From positions 1 through 15,567 of the forward strand of contig JAPLUA010000255.1 in assembly GCA_026397855.1 (NCBI GenBank): 15,567 nucleotides of DNA, given 5' to 3'. The notes under the pieces are model-generated. The model worked only from the letters and a program-made list of their open reading frames with translations, was not told where the DNA came from and made no database searches. The stretch comes from Verrucomicrobiota bacterium (lineage in GTDB: Bacteria; Verrucomicrobiota; Verrucomicrobiia; Limisphaerales; UBA8199). A program made the translations under genes and the position numbers. Within the stretch, counting starts at the first letter, position 1. Each line of letters begins with the position of its first letter. Positions 14,001 to 15,567 of this stretch are shown here, piece after piece.

Positions 14001-15379
14001 AAGCAGAGGCGCCGCAGGCAGCGGCTCCAAAACCGGCGGCACCATCCTCCGGGCCCGGCAAACCAGCCGCGAGTTCCTTCTCGCAGCGGCTCGCGCACGT
14101 CGTTGAGCGCGTGCCCCCAAGCCAAACCCCTGGGAGCGACCGGGGACAGCATCCGGACGTCGCCAACCGGCCCTATTCCCCCAAAGCCGACGACCCCGCG
14201 TTGCCCAGTGCCGGTTACCTTGCAGATCGCGCAGCCAAGACACGCCGCGCGGAACTGTGGGAACCACGCGCGACGGCGGACCTGAAGGGCCGGGCCTGCC
14301 CGGCGGTTTGGACCGGCTCCGAAATGGTCGTGTTCGGCGGCGAAGGCGTGGGGACGAGTTTCGACGACGGCGCCCGCTATTGCCTGGCAGAGGACACGTG
14401 GGCCTTGCTGCCGCAAAAAGGCGCACCGTCCTCCCGCACCGGTCATGCGATGCTTTGGACCGGCAAGGAGGTGATCGTATGGGGCGGCTTTGGCGGACGC
14501 TGGGGCAACGATACCAACCGCCATGACGGCGCGCGCTATAGCCCCTCCGCCAACACCTGGAAGCCGGTATCCACCCGGAACGCCCCCGAGGCCCGGTTCG
14601 ATTTCTCGGCACTGTGGACCGGCAAGGAGATGCTGGTGTGGGGCGGCTACACCGATTCTCATAGCCGCTACCAGGGCGCTCATGCCGATGCCCACCTCAA
14701 CACCGGAGGCCGCTACGATCCCACCAGCGATGCGTGGAGGACAATCACCCCCCAGGGCGCCCCCTCCCGCCGCGCCTTCAACACCGCAGTCTGGACCGGC
14801 AAAGAGATGCTCGTCTGGGGCGGCTGCAATACCAGCAAGGTCCTCAACGACGGCGGCCGCTATAACCCAGCGAAGGATGCCTGGAAACCCATCAACACCG
14901 ATGGCGCGCCCAACCCGCGCGGCGGCCATGTCGCCGTTTGGACCGGCAAGGAGATGCTCATCTGGGGCGGCACCACCCGCGAACCGCGCGAGGCTTCAGA
15001 CTACTTCGAAACCGGCGCGCGCTACAATCCGGAGACGGATGAGTGGAAGCCCATCTCCTCCGTTGGCGCCCCCAAGGGCAGGGTTTTGGCCCCCGCAGTC
15101 TGGACGGGCGCCGAGATGCTCTTCTGGGGCGGGGTCAACGACGCCCAGGGCAGCGGGGTAAATGATTCCAGCCGCTTCGTCGGCACCGGCGCCCGCTACA
15201 ACCCGGCCACCGACACCTGGACCGAAATCATCAACGCCGGCGCGCCCTCCCCCCGCTTGACCAGCGCGGTCTGGACCGGAGATGGCCTGCTCACCTTCGG
15301 CGGCTACAACGGCAGTCACCTGAACGATACCTGGTTCTATTCGCCGCAGCGGACGCTTTATCCCTACACGAAGCAGTGA
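11054..15379 (+). CDS. giant secreted TPR-ankyrin-SLBB-Kelch protein
   Basis: With start ATG 11054 (AAGG 7 bases upstream) the product has 1441 residues. Order: signal peptide, hydrophobic TAALCLLLAALTPPLAPARA ending near residue 42; TPR-like helices (about 48-133) resembling envelope TPR proteins; coiled coil (about 145-205); some 13 ankyrin repeats (about 225-730), the last split by a Pro-rich insert (679-716); a region with two SLBB-like pieces ending in GWGDVVEVPEADHP (842-855) and LKDGDRIEVPEK (964-975); an Ala/Pro linker; seven Kelch units (1080-1430). No catalytic motif is seen, so binding or scaffolding outside the cytoplasmic membrane is likely. An earlier in-frame ATG at 10907 adds 49 residues that include the hairpin repeat; I judge it less likely, but the 19-bp motif sits 54 bp before it, as it does before the kinase. 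Architecture is firm, function unknown. Confidence 0.88.
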   Translation: MSSPPLPANQRHGKLHPNATLPTAALCLLLAALTPPLAPARAATNDLTTAIQRGLFEEEANQNLGAAIQAYQAVAGQFDKDRKLAATAIFRLGECYRKQGNTNDAAVQYERILREFTDQPTLVTLSRQNLAGLGSAPVAPAAPTLSDAARQEQKSLLEEEMKLVQKQLESQQKQVAMGAMTPDGLLPTQRDLLKLKRQLAALDAGQPISITATELPASAASTESDEVRRIQALIKDSPDLINAPDRKGATLLQSAAAKGNVAVVKLLLENGAAVDGLQQPGFTALHYAAANGRKAVVDLLLSKGAKPDARNVSGVTPLHLATLKGYESVAKALLAAGAPINDLTKDYSKGESEDLPYSIAGYMSPLHLASEGGYTRLVELLLAKGADVNAGYQTPLSYAVRKHYLPVAELLLAAHANPNAGTCDLPLAVAAFAGETPVLKLLLAHGANPNTNTPLSWQLYMGQSFLATGTAFRPLFLAVNQHAAEAVAELLRAKADPNALDPRGRSLLFEALPHAPTLQALLESGANPNVADSEGDSPLSRAVYTTNQPAVELLLAHQADTTAARKSDGWTPLHLAAALGVKPIGELLLNAGAAINVTSKRGETPLHVAVRYDMPEVAALLLARKADPNAKDIEGQTPLHFAVANGQSAMAKLLLANQADPNERNNSGATPLDLAKSQPQAPRALMPRGMPVPPTPGFAGRRSASSPGSQQSEPPPQAMAELLRQHGAVDDLPQLDGIRIQRRATGFSNTPLTKCPHDWSQFTLLELLAMQYGLLATSPNEGGDNAMSFLSAFFENSRLPYPDLAHLRIRRPARDAKSWQEQVVDLTPVLTSGDCSKDVGLGWGDVVEVPEADHPLNQAWPGLSEPRLLNLKQCLTRQVAIVVKGQATNITLAPRISQLSQYGRFTIIGRTPFWLKPVLLQSKRVLVSSDLSRVKVIRHNAATGRQDEWVVDCSEASPAPDFWLKDGDRIEVPEKTSSSATAQAEAPQAAAPKPAAPSSGPGKPAASSFSQRLAHVVERVPPSQTPGSDRGQHPDVANRPYSPKADDPALPSAGYLADRAAKTRRAELWEPRATADLKGRACPAVWTGSEMVVFGGEGVGTSFDDGARYCLAEDTWALLPQKGAPSSRTGHAMLWTGKEVIVWGGFGGRWGNDTNRHDGARYSPSANTWKPVSTRNAPEARFDFSALWTGKEMLVWGGYTDSHSRYQGAHADAHLNTGGRYDPTSDAWRTITPQGAPSRRAFNTAVWTGKEMLVWGGCNTSKVLNDGGRYNPAKDAWKPINTDGAPNPRGGHVAVWTGKEMLIWGGTTREPREASDYFETGARYNPETDEWKPISSVGAPKGRVLAPAVWTGAEMLFWGGVNDAQGSGVNDSSRFVGTGARYNPATDTWTEIINAGAPSPRLTSAVWTGDGLLTFGGYNGSHLNDTWFYSPQRTLYPYTKQ
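11726..13243 (+). repeat. ankyrin repeat tract of the giant protein
   Basis: About 13 units of roughly 33 residues follow the pattern G-x-TPLHLAxxxG-xxxVxxLLLxxGAxxN. Clear TPLH-type starts are at residues 283, 316, 364, 394, 571, 604 and 637; those near 425, 474, 506 and 537 are more decayed. A degenerate first unit (about 225-245) and a final unit split by a Pro-rich insert bound the tract. Ankyrin solenoids bind proteins; the partner is unknown. Confidence 0.9.
14291..15343 (+). repeat. seven Kelch units of the giant protein
   Basis: Seven copies of VWTGKEMLVWGG-type strands begin at W1086, W1135, W1188, W1247, W1296, W1350 and W1407, each normally followed by GGRYNPxxDxWxPI and GAPxxR. 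Seven units fit one closed beta-propeller. Units 3 to 5 are also very alike at DNA level around TGGACCGGCAA, suggesting recent duplication or conversion. Confidence 0.9.
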
Positions 15380-15567
15380 TCGTTCGGGAGGGCGAGCGTA
15401 CCCGCGAGCCCAAATTGTCTGCACGAGCGCCGGCATCGCTCCGCGCCGCTCCAATGCGCCGCCAGTTGAGGCCTGTCAGGCCGGATGGCGGTCATTAGAG
15501 CAATTTGTTACATGCCGGGGGTCCCATCTCCACACCCTCTCCATCCAAACGCCCTATAGCACCCCTG
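15380..15567. other. non-coding tail, no gene recognised
   Basis: The 188 bases after the giant gene hold no convincing reading frame. GGCCTG-T-CAGGCC (15470-15482) is a perfect 6-bp dyad, and GGGC...GCCC near 15390-15411 forms a poor stem with mismatches. No T-run terminator follows the stop. AT-richer sequence at 15493-15512 may belong to the promoter of a gene outside the window. Confidence 0.4.

Noticed and set aside
13169..14929. A 586-codon open frame on the minus strand opposite the giant gene
   Set aside because: It is antisense to the ankyrin and Kelch coding region and its periodic Gly/Ala/His-rich product mirrors the Kelch repeats on the other strand.

Overview
The window is GC-rich, densely coded bacterial DNA. 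Its style suggests a verrucomicrobial genome (Pedosphaera/Limisphaerales-like) or a close relative: short iterated repeats lie in gene gaps and even inside reading frames, and there is a very long secreted ankyrin/Kelch protein. This taxonomic guess is inference; no rRNA or tRNA gene is present to test it.

Left part (1-7486): the 3' end of a YdcF/DUF218 gene on the + strand meets a minus-strand block converging on it. In transcription order the block is an AAA ATPase of the DUF4143 type, a Fur/PerR-family metalloregulator, sufB, sufC, an LptF/LptG-family permease, and a soluble two-GAF histidine kinase whose start codon overlaps the lptG stop (ATGA). The regulator-sufB-sufC order suggests metal- or peroxide-responsive control of Fe-S cluster assembly. 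A near-perfect dyad resembling a PerR/Fur box lies just upstream of the regulator, and a 9-bp stem-loop abuts its start codon. No sufD, sufS or sufU is next to sufBC.

Right part (7487-15567): a plus-strand cluster holds a membrane histidine kinase with a large unassigned extracytoplasmic sensor region, its OmpR/PhoB-type response regulator, and a predicted secreted protein of 1441 residues. That protein joins a TPR-like region, a coiled coil, about 13 ankyrin repeats, an SLBB-like region and a seven-blade Kelch propeller. A 19-bp motif (TTTACAAA-N3-GTGACAAT) with an 11-bp internal direct repeat occurs twice, upstream of the kinase and between the regulator and the giant gene. I infer it is the regulator's binding site, which would make the giant protein an output of the two-component system.

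Three short-repeat families have affected this cluster: a 7-bp tandem repeat translated inside the kinase ATP-binding domain, an iterated GAAATCCGAA inverted repeat that supplies the kinase C-terminus and fills the gap to the regulator, and a pair of 7-bp hairpins in the leader of the giant gene. A fourth, a 9-bp tandem repeat, lies between fur and sufB.
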